Assembly (NCBI RefSeq): GCF_001949145.1
Contig: NW_019091465.1
Coordinates: 242,237-306,236, forward strand
Length of the DNA: 64,000 bases
Reading direction: 5' to 3'
Source of the DNA: Acanthaster planci
Taxonomy: Eukaryota; Echinodermata; Asteroidea; Valvatida; Acanthasteridae
A model generated the notes under the pieces. It had not been told where the DNA came from. It saw only the letters and a program-made list of their open reading frames with translations, and made no database searches. Each line of letters begins with the position of its first letter. Within the stretch, counting starts at the first letter, position 1. Both the position numbers and the translations under genes were made by a program. This document shows, in pieces, positions 12,639 through 26,319 of this stretch.

Positions 12639-15565
12639 CTGAAGTAAAACACATTGGACAAAATGTACTTTGTGTGAGGTGCAGTAATTCATCAAACGCA
12701 ACTACATTGCCTCTTCAATCATTTTAAATGAGGAGGCGCGGGCCGGGGAAATGTGGGGGGAGTGGTCAAAAGCCCCCTGCTCTGAGACATACTAATTTAA
12801 AGTACCTTAAGTATGTGCATCAATACTATTATAAACAATGTATTTCATGAATGTTTCACAGTTGTCTGCAAAAATGAAACGTTAGAATATATTCCGTCCT
12901 TGATTCTCCGTGGAAAATTTCAGGATACGCCGCTGAGTTCTACTCTATCGTTTTAAGAAATCAAAGCAAAATGCCTGGGGCCAGAAAAAAATACAGCGTT
13001 TTTTTATCGACTGAGACTTTTAAAGAGCCCTGCATTTCATTTTTCAGTATTTTCTTCTGGCAACCTTTTACCTTTCTGTTTGGACTTTTGAAAAAAAAAA
13101 CATTTTGTGCATAAATTTATTTCTTTACTTACTTCGGATTTTGGCTAATGGTGAAATGTGGGGACATTTAAGAAAAAATCCTTTTTGCATTAATGTAAAT
13201 GAATGCTAACACCGAAGAGCGCAAAAAATAGGAAAGCGCAGATCTAGGTTTTCCACAAGGGGAATCTTTGTCACAGCTGTGCACACGATAAAATACAGCC
13301 CTGAAGGGCTGACAGTACGTCAAGTTGTGTCTTGCTTTCCAGGAAGAAAATTAATATGAGCTGACGAGTCCAGATTTCTGTGAAATATGCTATGCTGTTC
13401 AATTGAAAAGAATTGACTGTCACCACTCGGGCATTTGGCTATTCACAATTAGGAATGGCAGTCCCGGATCCTATACGATGCACCGACAATCAACATAAAT
13501 AACAAGATCAAACAGTCTTCCGGAATTCCAATATTCTGTATTCCAAGAATTACACTGAAACAAATCCCGTAAATTGTAAGGTAAAATGAATGGCAGCTGT
13601 GCTGCCAACATTTTACCGTAAAAATTACGGTCCAAAGAAAAAATGAAGTGTTTTTTACAGGTAAACACCGTTAATTTTAACCCTTTTTGTGAGCAATCCA
13701 ATTGTTTTCCACATATTGTACCAGCTACCCTATATTTAATTGGTAATATTCCGTATATCATACAATTCAGTGGGGGGGGGGTCGGTGGGAGATCGGGTGG
13801 GATGGGGGAGGTGGGGCAGGGGGTGATATGGTTGGTGGTGGGGTGTCACACTACAATCCTGAATACAACAGCTTTTACGTGCATGCTGGTCTATAATGGG
13901 AGACTTCGAGACATGTGGTGGTGGCAAACAACAGTCCTTTTTGCCAGTTCTGGAGATGCGCTTTAGTTCTGAGCATGCGCACAGCCGTGGAAAAGGACCG
14001 GTTTGTCTGCCGCCACCATGTGTCTCGAAGTCTCACATTACTTGCTGACACAGAAAATACGAACACTTGGAGCACAGAAAAAAATCACTGATGATTTCAG
14101 TGGTTTTTCAGAAACAATAAAAATACCTTTATTCTGAAATAAAGGTAATTTATGTACAACACCTGCAAATATCAATCCTAACAGTCCTCAAGCCTTCACC
14201 TGTTGGAGGACTGAGGACGGTTAGGGTTATAAAATGAACCAACCGAATTGCTATGAAATACCTTGCTTCGCTGTAACTAAATGTTAGAGAAGAGCATCCT
14301 TTGAAATCATTGGTCTTGTATGCGGTCGTTGATATTCTGCTCCTGGTATACCATACCAAATACATTTTGAAAGTGCACAGCAACTACTCGTACAAGTTGA
14401 CCGTTAAAGACCGTGTTTTTCTGCTTTGTTGGCATTCATGAAAACAAAATTTTGTCAGTTGAACTGTATTGTCCGTAAGCTACATCTCCTAGGCATTCAT
14501 TTGAGGTAAAAGAACATAATACTACGAAGTACTACACAGTTATAAGAGTACTACATGCTACAGTTTACTGCAGTAGTATTTTGTGGTATTGTGTAAGTTT
14601 ATACGGTGATAATATTAACCCCCAAATCCATCTTCCATTTTGCAAATTTACAACAAAATCTTGTACATTACCTTGATTGAAGGTGTGTACACATGGCATT
14701 TGTAAATGCCCACTTTAAACACGCAACTGAAGAAAACGGTATTTTTGTAAATATGTATGAACTTTTGTTAAATAAAACAATTTTCCTACTTTTAACAGAT
14801 AATGCAGTCCACTCAGTCATATCATTCCCATGCATTTATCTTACCTTTTCCTGCCCACAAACTTTGCAAGTATATAAAATAGAACAGGAGTGGGCAGGTA
14901 TTTTTAGTTGTATTTGGTTTAACTTATACTGGTCTCTTCTGGCAGTGTTTTGTTTATGCGTTTCTCTGGTATTTGTACTGAAAACACATTTAGTATGTCT
15001 TGTGTCCTTTCTGATAACCACAGATACAATACCAGTGCATATAAGGTTTGACTGTCAGATGGTCGGAGACACTCTTTTGGGAAGATGAATGATGTGTTCT
15101 AAAAACAAAACCCGCAACTTCCAATTTCCATGCTCAGAAAACGTACTTATCATCCAGATTAGTCAATTCATCTTTAGAGTACAGTTGGGAACAAGTCGTT
15201 TTAATTCAAGTGCATTCCAAAGACAATGTACCTTACATGCAGTAGGTTATTAATTCATTAACAAAAAACAAAGTCTGTGTTCAAACAGAAATCATTTTGT
15301 CCACTTGTAGTATTTAGTGTTTGGAGTGAGCGGAGCCATGCACGCTGTTCACGACTGACTGATAAGTGTATTCAACTACTGAGAGGAGGTCAATCCGTGA
15401 CCTATACCACCAAGTACATGTATACAGAGTGCCTATGATACTGTATGGATAAATGGTGACAACAATTTGGAATATAAACAAAACAATTAAAGCCTGGGTC
15501 ACAGCATAAGTGTTCCTTATTTCTGTTCATACTGTCAGAGTTGTGTCCTGATTTACGACACAAAG
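12639..15565. other. SULT intron 5, left part: no gene recognised
   Basis: Intronic DNA relative to the sulfotransferase gene. It holds a G-rich stretch at about 13770-13850 and a hairpin at 13577-13620. Short frames here match nothing I recognise. Confidence 0.5.
13577..13620. repeat. Hairpin-forming inverted repeat
   Basis: TAAGGTAAAATG...TGGCAGC is mirrored by GCTGCCA.CATTTTACCGTA around a 3-base loop. The context (ACGGTAAAATT-like flanks) resembles termini of small DNA transposons, so this may be a MITE remnant. Confidence 0.5.
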
Positions 15566-17262
15566 TCACGTAGGTGTGGGGGTGGCTGACGATTGCGAGG
15601 TGGATTGCGACGGGGCTGGTTCGCCTGGGGTCGTGTATCCTGGGGGGGGGCTTTCATCATTACTGTCAGGGTGTTGTGGGGATCGATGCTCCTGTGTATT
15701 TTTTGAAGTAGGATGAGGTAGGTGTGATCGTGTGTTGCGTTGAGCTGTGATTAGGGATCCACGCTTGTTCGTCACGGTGTAGGGCTAGGGGATGTAGGGT
15801 AACGTATTTGGGGACAAGCCCATGACGATGGACGAGAACATTGTTGCGATTGTCGGCATAGGTTTTCATCGGGGACTTCTTGTGTTGGTCGCGTTCTTGG
15901 ACAGGGGTGTGCTGTGGCAATGGAGTGAACTTTGGTTTAGGTAGGCGTGTTTGGAATGATCTGCTGAAAAGGAGTTTGGCAGGTGAAACACCGATGTGTA
16001 ATGTGGTGTGGCACGGTAGTTGCGAAGAAATTTATACAGTTCCTGTTTCCATGGTTTGCTTTCGGTAAACGCAGAGCGGTATGCTTTTTTGAGAGTTTTC
16101 ATGAAGCGCTCAACTTAACCGTTTGCTTGGGGCCAACGAGAGGTAACTCGACGATGCTGGAATCCAAGCTATCGGGCGAAGCTGGAAAATTCTCGACTGT
16201 TGAAGGGGGACCGTTGTTGGTGCAGACGATGTTTGGGATACCGAAACTGGAAAAAAAATTCGATCAAGCTTGGGGATCACCTGCTGGACTGATGTTGATG
16301 ACACGATTTCTACTTCTGGGAAGCGTGAATAATCATCTATGATGACCAGCAAATGTTCTCCACTGGGGAGATCAGCCAAATCAATACTGATCTCTTACCA
16401 TGCTTTTGGTTGGGAGGGGTGACATCTTGAGTGGTTATTTGGGTGTGTGTTCGATCGTGTTTGCTTGGCAGGGGAGACATCCCCGGATTGTTGCCTCAGC
16501 TATGCGATCAATGGACGGAAACAAGACTTTTTCGCGGAGGAGAGCTTGGTGATGCATGCCCTGGTGGCCTTCGTGTGCTATGTCCACGATTCGCTTACGG
16601 AGTGTTCGGGGTATGACAAGGCGATGGTCGCGCATGAGGAGTTTACGATCTTGAGACACGTCACGTCCGACATGTACAATGTAGAAACTGGTCAGTTCAG
16701 TTTTCTGTTGTTTGTCTGCGTTAGCGGGGAGTTTATCCCAGTTACCGTGTGTAATGGCTGTCATGTAGAGTTTGAGAACTGGATCGCGGTAGTTGCGTCA
16801 GCGATTTCATCGCGAGTGACATGTTTCGGCACTGAGTGATTGGCTATGAAGTTGACGTGTGCTTCATCGATTATTTGTTCACTTGAAGGTGACTGGTGCA
16901 CTCTCTGCGGGTGTCTGGCCATGTAGTCAGCTGGATTGTGTTTGCCGGAACGGTACACAACTGAGTAGTTATAGGCCTGTAGTTTCAATATCCGTCGCTC
17001 GAGACGGAGGGGAGGCTAGTTGCAACTGTTGAACAATGTCACTAAGAGCTTGTGATCTGTGATGATCTCAAATGAACCACCATACAGGTACAAGTGAAAG
17101 TGGGTGACTGCCCACATTATGGCGAGTGCCTCGCGTTCAGTTTACGATTACCTTTGGCAAGAGCTACAACAGATGTGTTGTTGCAAGAGTCACGTTCAGT
17201 TGTGTGAGTATGGCACCCAATCCCACCGGACTAGCGTCGACAGTTCAGTTTTGCAGCAAAAT
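15566..17262 (-). pseudogene. Truncated Ty3/Gypsy pol (RNase H - integrase)
   Basis: Read on the minus strand, this begins inside RNase H (VDASPVGLGAILTQ, then ALAIMWAVTHFHLY and ITDHKLL) and continues through RLERRILKLQAYNY. It then has the integrase zinc-binding HHCC region (HEGHQGMHH, CLPCQA), part of the integrase core (LLVIIDDYSRFPEV) and the C-terminal region ending about 15566. Several frameshifts and at least two stops break it, and gag, protease and reverse transcriptase are missing. The pieces resemble the common K02A2.6-type animal Gypsy elements. No LTRs were found, so it is a 5'-truncated relic in SULT intron 5. Confidence 0.8.
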
Positions 17263-17969
17263 CATAAATATGCTGTTAAGTATTTACATTTACCATTGAC
17301 AACATGTAGACACCTTACATGTGATTGGAACACAAAAAGTGCCCCCCAAAAAGAAAATCCTTAGCCTACTTGCACCAACCCTATTTTCAAATGCCATGTA
17401 ATCGGAAGCAGAACTTTTTTGCCCTAATTGTCATCAGCAAGCAGTTTGCAGTAGTTTTGTGTTACATATCTTTTGATTATCCTTAGCTACAGGATCGAGA
17501 GTGCATAATGAGGAATACACAAATTACAGTCACTGTCATTCAACTGCTGTACTTTCTTGGAAGCCACAACATATCAAGCTGCATATGTTCGGGCTATAAA
17601 ATATTTATATAATAAAACACCTGTGGCACGAAATGAATTGCCTTTTATCTCTAGTGTAGTTTTGTCTACAAGTGATTGATACACGTGACCTGAAAACATG
17701 CTCTCAAACCCGCAAGGAACCAAAGAGCTAAAATCCTTGATCAAAACAGGGACAGATGCAGAACCATTTTTGTGGGGTGAGGCAATTCATTTTTTTGGGG
17801 GGGCACACAAATTTCAGGTTATGGCCTCTCTGCTGCCCCCTCCTCCTTGGTCTGCCCTTGTAAAAATGTGTCATCCCACAGCTAATTTCAACCTGCCCTG
17901 CAACCTCCCTCCACCCTGCCCCCAAGTTACCTCCTGTATTTCGCCAGTGCTGGATCAATTTCCTGATCT
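17263..17969. other. SULT intron 5: gap between two element relics
   Basis: About 700 bases between the truncated Gypsy and the zinc-finger transposase relic. CTGTTAAGTATTTACATTTACC near 17272 weakly resembles the inverse of the CTGTTAAA words on the far side of the transposase relic and may be its other terminus. Nothing else is recognised. Confidence 0.4.
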
Positions 17970-20860
17970 GGATGGGTTTCAGCATTGAAAGGTCTTCAGG
18001 CTCCACATAATGAATATCATCAACTTCTTCAACACCATCTCCAATTAACTTTTCTGCAACCCGTGTGGCAGCATCCAAGGGTAAGGTTGGAATGACTGCC
18101 AGAACAGCTGTCCTTATATCTTCCATCTTAAGGCTAGCAGTGAGTACATGTAATTGCATGTTTGAGTGGAATCAGAGGAGCATTACGTTTGCCGTATGCT
18201 GGTAGAATGATACAATCCAACAGTTCAGTACTTTTCACACACCTGAATCTTTGGTTATGTTCACTTGAAATAATTGAGTACACATGCAAATTGTTGTCAA
18301 ACTGAGACTGGGGATCCCGAACTACAAAGTGCACTTGATAAATAATTGATATCAACATGAAAGCCACCTCTCCAAATAGCATTCCCATTTCATCTCTGTC
18401 AATAACAACAAAATCTCCTTTTTTGTAACTTGCACCCAAGTAAACTACTTCATAAGACACACTGTATTCAACAGTGGCATGTAAGCCAGAAAGAGCATCC
18501 TGAATTTTTTCTGTGTAAGTCTCCAAGTAAAATGGTAAAGACCGTCTTGCATCGACAATCGCTGGAAAGTAGGATCCAGTGCACATGTACGCTTGCAGCA
18601 GCTGATGTCGTACTGACAGGGTGAGGTATATGTTCTTGAAATTATGTAAATACCTCACACACCTCTTGAAATACGAGTGCTTGCTCTCAAATCTCATTGT
18701 CAAGGAGCGAATGAGTGGCCCGAATGCAAGTATTAATTAAATATGGATAATGTCTCAAATAGTGATGCTTGGGTCTCAGTTTCTGTTATGGCGATACTCA
18801 TCAATAATAACATCAAGGTATGCAACGTCAGATTCAGATATTTTGGGTGAACATGCAATCTCTACAATGTCACGTAACTGCAGAAACAGCTGCCACACAT
18901 CATTCTTCAAGTAGACTGTTTCATCAACAATGAGAACTGGCAATAATCATACGAGACACCAGTTTTGCACTGCATGATCTCCTAACTTTCCTCCCTTGAG
19001 ATTCACATCATAGGGTTTGTTTTTTGTTTCATAGCCAAGATATTTGAATTGTGCTATTCTCCGATTCAGTTCGGCAGTAGTGAACCATTGTTGCTTCACA
19101 AAATACCCAATGAACAGTGCTACGTCGTAATTTACTATGCCTTCAAATAAGTCATGTCCAAGGCATGGTGGTAATCCTAAGCACACATGAAAATACTTGA
19201 GTTCGTTGAAGACAGAGCAGAATTTGACCCCCTGGATATGATTCAACTGTTTGGTACTATTTTGCAAGTCTTGCAAGGCCGAAAGGTAATTTTCTTTACT
19301 TCGTTTTGGACCAAGAGCAAATGGGTCGCTGAAAAACTCATTAGCATGAAGTAAACAATACCTGCAGAAGTACTTGCATACACTAAAGTTTTCAACAAAT
19401 CCCCCAATGCAGCGAGACCCTAAATTATACCCTGCAATTATACAAACTGTACCTTTTATTTTATAGCAGGTTGGTTTTCAAAAATATGAATACCATTCGT
19501 TTCTAGATCCTTCAAGTTTTTAACCAAGGCCTGAAGTATTTTATCTTTTACAAAATATTTAAAATCATTTTTATTACAAAGGAGTACCAGAAGTGTGGCC
19601 TAAATAAAGTTAGCCAAGGTCATGTACACCGCTCACACTTAATGTTTTTCTTGCTCGATCCAATGGGACTACAAACTTCAAATGAATCTTGAAAAAGAAT
19701 AAATTTCATAGCATCTGGGTTTTCTCCAAACAATGCATTGTCCTTGAACAGAAATCCATCTGTTATATCATGCAAAACATTTTCACATTCATAGCAATGG
19801 AAGATCGGGAATGTGGTGGATTCATACTCGATTTGCACAGCAGAATTTCTGAACAGGTGCTTCAAAGACTCCTTCACTGGGACAAAGTAAAAGGATCGTT
19901 CTTTCCAAGAGTCATTTCTACCAAGTTGTATTGCCAATGGCTCAACGTAACCACACAACTTTTCATAAGCTGATTTACGAACATAGAATGAAGTGGCCCA
20001 TCAGCACATTTTAGAAACAGGTCAAAAGACGTGATCTCTTCAATCAATGTTTTAGCCACACCATTTTCAATACCATGATCATTTATCAATTTAGACAACA
20101 ACTCTGTGTAAATGACTGTCCAAGAACATGTGCATCTTTCATTTCTTCTAAGATTCTTTGCATTGTTGATGATAGCAGAAGAATGTTGACTCAAGTTTCA
20201 AACAAAATAAAGTCAGATTGTGTACATACAAATCTTCAATTCCTGCCGACTCTTCAAGATTTGGCGTATCATCCTTTGTATCATAATAAATGTCATCTGC
20301 CATGTCAGCGGGTTCAATCGTTGAACATGTGGGCATATCCCCGTCATCTTCATTGCGATCTTCATCATGTTCATCTAACGTGACTGGCTCATTTTGAACA
20401 CATTCGGGCATTGTATCTGTAACACTACTACTAGGTTTTGAACTTGGACCTGTGGTTTCTTGACAAATGTGAAGGAAAAGATGACTTCGTAGAAAAGTGT
20501 TTATTACAATTACTGTAAGGGCAGACAATGGCAGTTCCTGACTCAGTGTGCTCTTTCAAATGTTTCAACAGCATTTTTACACTGTTAAATTCCTTTTAAC
20601 AGAAAGTAATCAACACTGTAGGTGCATTTCATCAACATTAGATCTGCGTGCATTTCGTTTTTCCTCACCACATTCATCATGATCCCTGAAAAAATGGCTC
20701 CTAAAACCATTATACGAAGACATTTTACGCTGACAATCACGGAGAGGGCATGGAAAAATGATGTTGCTTTGATTACTGGGCAATCGTACGTGGTTAACAT
20801 AGCCTCGCAATAAGTGCAAATGCTGTTTGCAATTAAAACAGGAGATGTTCATGTTTCCTT
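17970..20860 (-). pseudogene. Zinc-finger / transposase-like relic with SAM-like tail
   Basis: Spread over about 2.9 kb on the minus strand. First comes an N-terminal C2H2-type region at 20610-20852 (FNCKQHLHLL, CPLRDCQRKM, RSHFFRDHD) and a second finger at about 20450-20575 (VCPYSNCNKHF). Next is a helical region at 19874-20194 and a central domain at 19620-19958 (DITDGFLFKDN, FILFQDSFEVCSPIGSSKK). These are followed by LPPCLGHDLFEGIVNYDV (18947-19276), MRFESKHSYFKRCVR (18134-18703) and a C-terminal SAM-like helix bundle (LKPIQIRKLIQHW, about 17970-18130). This order matches an uncharacterised multi-copy family I recall from fish and invertebrates that resembles a domesticated or mobile transposase, perhaps EnSpm/CACTA-like; the superfamily is inference. 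Some gaps could be introns, but frame breaks suggest decay. It lies in SULT intron 5. Confidence 0.6.
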
Positions 20861-23335
20861 TCTCTCTTGAATTTTAAGTTTAAAGTTCCCCAGCATGATG
20901 TTACCACAGCAGTGTCAATATTACATTGATATAAAGCAGGATGGACGTGATTTCAATAGATTTTTCTCACCTCTGATTCTCTAGAGCACATGCACTCAAT
21001 GACCGCCACATGGAAAACAATATACGCGCTAATTCCGTTAAACTCGCTGCTGCGCTTGCGTCGTTGCTTAGTTCCACCTTTTACTGTCGGAAGACCATAT
21101 ACTGAAAGGTTTATGGTATTTTGTAGTGACTATGGACTACAATTATATAACTTTACGCTTTTACGGTCAAACAACCGTACATTTTACAGTATTTTTTAAC
21201 AGTGTATTTAATTATCTACAAGTCTGTGACTAAGTCATAAAAACTCAATTATGCTCAATTAGTCAACCAAGTGACTCTGGAATCATTACATCAATCATAA
21301 AAAAGAAAGGTTCCATCAGATATCCACTTTAAATGATTAAAACAGCAAGATTAAGTGGTCCACCATCTGGTGATGACTCTGCAGCCCCCTGAATCTGGCG
21401 TCTAACAAAATCGCAGTAGATCAGCCGAAAGCTCGGTCAAGCAAAGCAAGTTCAGAGTCTATGCCCCTTAGCGGTACACAAGGGACTCTTCTAAGTCTTT
21501 GGTAGAGTACGTGGGACCAGTCTCAACATAAGGCCATCTACAATTAATATAAATCCAAAACCTTAACAGAAATAGCGAAATCATGCTCCAATTTGTTTCC
21601 TTTCCTCCATCTCCACAATTGCAAAAATTCCACAGATCTTATATCATTATCCTTATTTTCATAAATGTAAATTTCCGATCTTCTCGAAAATCATCAGCCT
21701 CGATCTTACTACTACAATTACGACGAAACTTCATCATCTGCAGGCTTTTATTTCGATGTATAAAAGCAAGAAATCATCAATATTACAGCACTTTCGGTAA
21801 TTTGCTGAACAACTGTCTTGGGAGGTGAACTGTTGCCATGAAGTCGTTAATGCCGACCAGGACGTCTATGTGGCTGGAATTAGGCCATAGTTTACCTAAT
21901 TCTCACGGAAACAGATTTTCCGTCCTTTTCCAAAGTGGTCAAACAGATCCACAAATCTAAATCTGCTGGCTCAGATTTCTGATGCTAGGGAGTCAAAACC
22001 TGTCTTGCATCACACAGTAACTCTCCAAACCTCTGTCTTAAGTTTCTCAAGCAAGTCAAAATTACTTCTGACTATCTCACTCTCACACAAGAAAACTCCA
22101 ACATGCATCTAAAGATTCTAAATGTGTCTGATTGTACAATGCGACCTATTCTTCATCGACAGGCGTGATTTAATTTACAATAATACAATGGGCGTTCTGA
22201 CAATTACCGCGGCCTGAACAAAATACCGTTGCGTAAGACAACAAGTCGTTTTCCCACTTTGCGAACGCCTTCTCTGAACAGCAGTGTTACGTCTACGCGG
22301 GGATGACGAAAAAAAGATTGACTGACACTTTTGGACGATTCCATTACCTTCGGGGTAGATTGATATATACTCAGAATAAAAACAATGAACGGAACACAGT
22401 ACAAACAAGATTCAATTCATGCACTGTTTGCACTGTAACCCTGACGTCGAAGTGTATACTTTTCAAAGTTTTAAACCAACAACAGTTACTTATGCAACAA
22501 TTAGTATTTGGAATAAGTTACTGAATCACGAACAAAATGAGCAGGGGTGAGATTGGCCAATGATAAAATAGGTGAAAATAGCTGACAAAAGCATCAAGAA
22601 GCTGAACGGTGAAAATCTCTTATACCTTTGTATACAGCAAGTGAGGAAAAAACTAAAATCCAAAACAAAAACGCTGAAATCAGCTAAAATCTGAGACATC
22701 TCACCCCTGAGTGACGGACATTGCAAGGAATAGTTTGTCATTCATAAAGGTTAAATAGGTAACAATTAAGGTTGGCCGCAGCTTTCTGACCCATGAAGAT
22801 ACTGTAACAATACTGTGCCACTGCAAGTTGGCAGAGCGCCCACTCTAAATGCAAACTAGGAGTTATGGCGTGCGTTCGCTCAGACATATGAGCGCGCAGC
22901 CCGCGATGTGGAGCAGCAGAAAGTGAAATGCACGACAGCGTCCGGGTAACCTCCACTTGTCGAGTGTTACAATTTTGGTGACCATCGACAAGAAACGAAA
23001 GTCACGGGCAATGGGGTGAACTCACACCTGTAAGTAACGTTTTATCTCGTTATTTCCTTAGAAATAAAAGAGATAGTTGGAAGCCTATCTTGTGCGTCAG
23101 TGAGGTGATTTTTTTTATAGAGTAAAGGCCCCGTCCTTAAGCTACGAAAATTCTAGTGCAGGCCATCACATTTCCAACGTCCAGAAGTCGATCCCCCAAT
23201 CTGGTCAAAGACCGCTCGGTGGACGTTACAATACTCTTTACGTGAAATTTGACACAACTGGCCAAGATATGATATACCTCTTTGACACGATTGTAACCAT
23301 TTCTTTCCCTAGGATTATACTTAACGACCGTTCAC
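20861..23335. other. SULT intron 5, right part: no gene recognised
   Basis: Non-coding DNA between the transposase relic and exon 5. Near 21150-21205 there is ACCGTACATTTTACAGT ending in TTTTAACAGTGTA, and a related ACACTGTTAAA at about 20580. These may be terminal-repeat remnants of the adjacent element. Nothing else stands out. Confidence 0.45.
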
Positions 23336-23513
23336 CTTTGCGCATGAAGGTGCTTTCCGGTTTGTCTCTTGGTGTGTAGAGCGTGTCGGGGTTCGTCATG
23401 GGATTCTCCTTCATGTTAGCGAAGGTGCAGTGCTCCGTGACAGCGTCCAGCGTTTCAGCCGGCAGGTCCTTGCCCAGGAATCGGCTGATTTTCTTCACGT
23501 TTCCACGCAGGTC
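23336..23513 (-). CDS. Sulfotransferase exon 5
   Basis: Encodes residues 197-255 and the first base of codon 256, beginning DLRGNVKKISRFLG and ending STFMRK(G). It holds the conserved MKENPMTN helix region and the FMRKG loop that contacts PAPS. The acceptor is GGGAATGCAG|GAC and the donor CGCAAAG|GTGAAC, phase 0 in and phase 1 out. The intron that follows is about 10.7 kb and contains two transposon relics. Confidence 0.9.
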
Positions 23514-24854
23514 CTGCATTCCCACATGGTACACGAGAGGGCCAAAGTATCATTTAGTGGAAATTAAGCAGATTGACGACGATTTAGATGGATCATCCCC
23601 GCCAGCATGACTGTCAACTTGTTAGAAACATGTCTGCTTAGCTTGGCATAATTTGCTGTGTTTAACTATATAATACCTTGGGAAAAAATGCTTCTTCATA
23701 CCATTAAAATCGAAAAACTAAATTTGTAATACAGACAGCTACTGAATTCCTTTAAACAGAAATTTTGGTATGGAATTGTTTACTTATTCAGCCAACAATC
23801 GAAACAAGCGCATGGAGATAGGAATTACACACAGGACCAGGTTGTCACTATGAACACTTGGAAAAAAATGTAAGGGCCCACACAAATTATGGATGTAAGA
23901 AAATACCACGGTGTAAATTGAAAAACACAACCGTACAAACATGCACTTATTAAATTTTTAAACGTCTCTCTTAAAATCTGCATTAAGCGGAAAGCTTGGA
24001 ACTAGTAGGAAGCTTACATAGCCTATACCACTGTTAATTTTAATCAACGAGACTTTTTTTTTAGCAAACTGCCATCCTTCTACGTGTGCCGGTACTACAT
24101 TTACGAAACAGTCTCTTCATAATTTGTGGGGTAGTGGACTGAAAATACAGGGAAAAGGGAGGTCGGTAGAGCTGGTTGACGCTGTGTGTTGGATAGGGGA
24201 AAGGACTGTTATAGAAGACGTCAGTGATCCCAATCCTCTGGAGGGTACTGCTTATATTTTCTTTTCCCCTCTTTTAGTATATTTTGTGGTAGAAAAGATC
24301 AGTTTCAAAAGGTGATATCACATACTGCCCTAATTCTTTTGCAAAGAAATTTATTCATCAAGGTAAAAACGTTCACCCTCAACGCATTATCGATTTCAGC
24401 CTTACCTAGATATTAGCTTTGCACTCACATCACATTATTCAATAATATTTTACAGGTACGTTTCGAAAAGTGGCATTTTGCTTTAGATGCCTCGTTAATT
24501 AGGAGAGGAATATAGTTGGAACGGGTGCCAGAATGAGTATTGTGTAATCCAATTCTGTATATCCATGCGTCCATCAGTGTATTTGATGAATATAGGTACT
24601 ATACTTACAATATGTATAAACTGACGTGTAACCGGTTAACATCCACCCAAAATTCGTATATGGAATACGTGGTTTGTTTCTCATGTATCCAGTTATGCGA
24701 TGAGAATGTTGAAAAGCTTTTAAATAAAGGACTTGAACTGAACTGGCTCATTAAACAAATCAATTTCTCAGTCACCAGAGCAAATAAGTTAAAAAATTAC
24801 ATCAATCAGATTGGAGAATTAAATGTTAAGATATGACTTATTATGAGAACTCAC
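23514..24854. other. SULT intron 4: no gene recognised
   Basis: About 1.3 kb between exons 5 and 4, A/T-rich, with only short chance frames. No repeat or element end was recognised. Confidence 0.6.
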
Positions 24855-24949
24855 TTTTTGCAAATCTTCAAACCGCAGCAAAAGGATGTTTGGCTCATCC
24901 CTCCTTTTCCAGAAAAATAAGTAGTGATCCCACCACGATCCATAGCTCG
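24855..24949 (-). CDS. Sulfotransferase exon 4 (short)
   Basis: A 95-base exon encoding the end of codon 165 and residues 166-196, with SYGSWWDHY, FFWKRRDEPN and LLLRFEDLQK. These match the SULT block YGSW-H-W followed by the YEDM-like strand and helix. The acceptor is TTTGAAAG|CG and the donor CAAAAA|GTGAGT, phase 1 in and phase 0 out. It has no start codon, so it was found by translating between the neighbouring exons rather than as an open reading frame. Confidence 0.87.
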
Positions 24950-25291
24950 CTTTCAAACAACCATATACGAACAGGAAATATGACTAATTAGCAAGAAAAT
25001 CCGTGAAGTTAACGGAATACTATACATTTGTTGCCTTCCCACTGTAATCTGATGGGTCACCACCGACAGCGGTATTTCGGTGTCCTCACCTTTTTAACCA
25101 ATTAACCAGTGACAGAAAAAAGACAAAGGGTAACGAGGCCAACCAATCTAACGGTTAATCTACTACCCTATGGTGTCGCTACGTTACTGTGCGAGGTTCT
25201 TCTGCTCCATATTTTGGACTAGTAGAACAGGTTTGGTGAATTCTTTCACTTATTGTGTCGGTGTTATAAGAACCTACATTTTCCTTTGTAC

Positions 25292-25496
25292 CTTTGGTAG
25301 AATTCCTGTACTCCAAATATTCCGCGAAGGATTGACCTGAGCCCTTCAAATTCAACATTCGCTCGAAGTGGTAGAAGGACACTATCATGTCCTTGGGGTT
25401 GCGGATTACGTAGACAATCTTAGACCTCTTTGTCCAGATTTGGGCAGGCAAGAGTTGGCCAGGAAGGTGAGACTTCAGAACCCTGGGAGATGGCAT
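25292..25496 (-). CDS. Sulfotransferase exon 3 (catalytic His, 3'-phosphate site)
   Basis: Encodes residues 97-164, beginning MPSPRVLKSHLP and ending LEYRNSTK. His in LKSHLP matches the catalytic base of SULTs. RNPKDMIVSFYHF matches the 3'-phosphate-binding signature with its conserved Arg and Ser. The donor is AAAG|GTACAA in phase 1. The acceptor is inferred as GCAGACGAG|ATGCCA, the only nearby AG that keeps phase 0 with exon 2. The methionine here is internal, not a start. Confidence 0.88.
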
Positions 25497-26319
25497 CTCG
25501 TCTGCTATTCTGTGTTTCAGGGGAATCTACGGAGAAAACAATTAGTCTTTTTAGAGTAAGGCAACGGAGAAGTAAGAATATGAGCCGGTTAGAGTAAAAC
25601 CAAAACCTCAAAATACTGGAAACTCCATGTTGACTGGTGACTTAATCCACATGTCAGGTAGGCTATAGAGTCTCATTCGAATTGCAGAGGTTAATCAGTT
25701 TCGTGAAAGTGGGGCAGGGCAGGGGTTGCACTTGTCGCTGAGAGCCTGCTACCCCGCCACAACCCGCTGGTATTCCTGGTATTCCAGGGTGGACATTCTC
25801 CTGCCTTGGAGGTTATTAACCAACGAGACTTCTTCCCGATTTCAGAAAGCAAGGGCCAAATCAGAAATGGAAAGTGAGGAATGAACGACAACATTGAACG
25901 TGACACGCAATGACCTGGACCAAGTTATGCCGCACTGCAACCACTGCTTGGGACTGCAAAAGTTGTCTGAGCGATCTGGGGAAAATCATATATGAATTTG
26001 CTTTTGGAGCTGTTTGCCAAGGATTTGTAGTTGACGATTAATCTCTTGAATTCTTGCAGGAATTTGGACACAATAAGGGAAAAGCAAACGATTTATTTCA
26101 AAGATATAATAACGGGTCTTTGAATTTGTTACTTCAGTACTTTCATTTCTTTAGACTGTTCAATCCTACACAACTTTTGAGAATGTATCTTTAGTAATAA
26201 TAGACATAAACGATCACGTTTATTAAGAACCTTCCAGTCAAATATAATCCAACGGTGTGAAGCACAAAATGCAAACAAGCGTATCACAAGTGTTAGCCAG
26301 AAAGTATACCTTAAACAAA

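Noticed and set aside
14693-15088. A 131-codon plus-strand ORF with hydrophobic segments
   Set aside because: It lies in SULT intron 5, has low-complexity T-rich codons and no family match. Hydrophobicity follows from T-rich DNA.
25496-25496. Methionine of MPSPRVLK as a start codon of a short sulfotransferase
   Set aside because: The upstream exons with the PAPS loop join it in phase, so this Met is internal.
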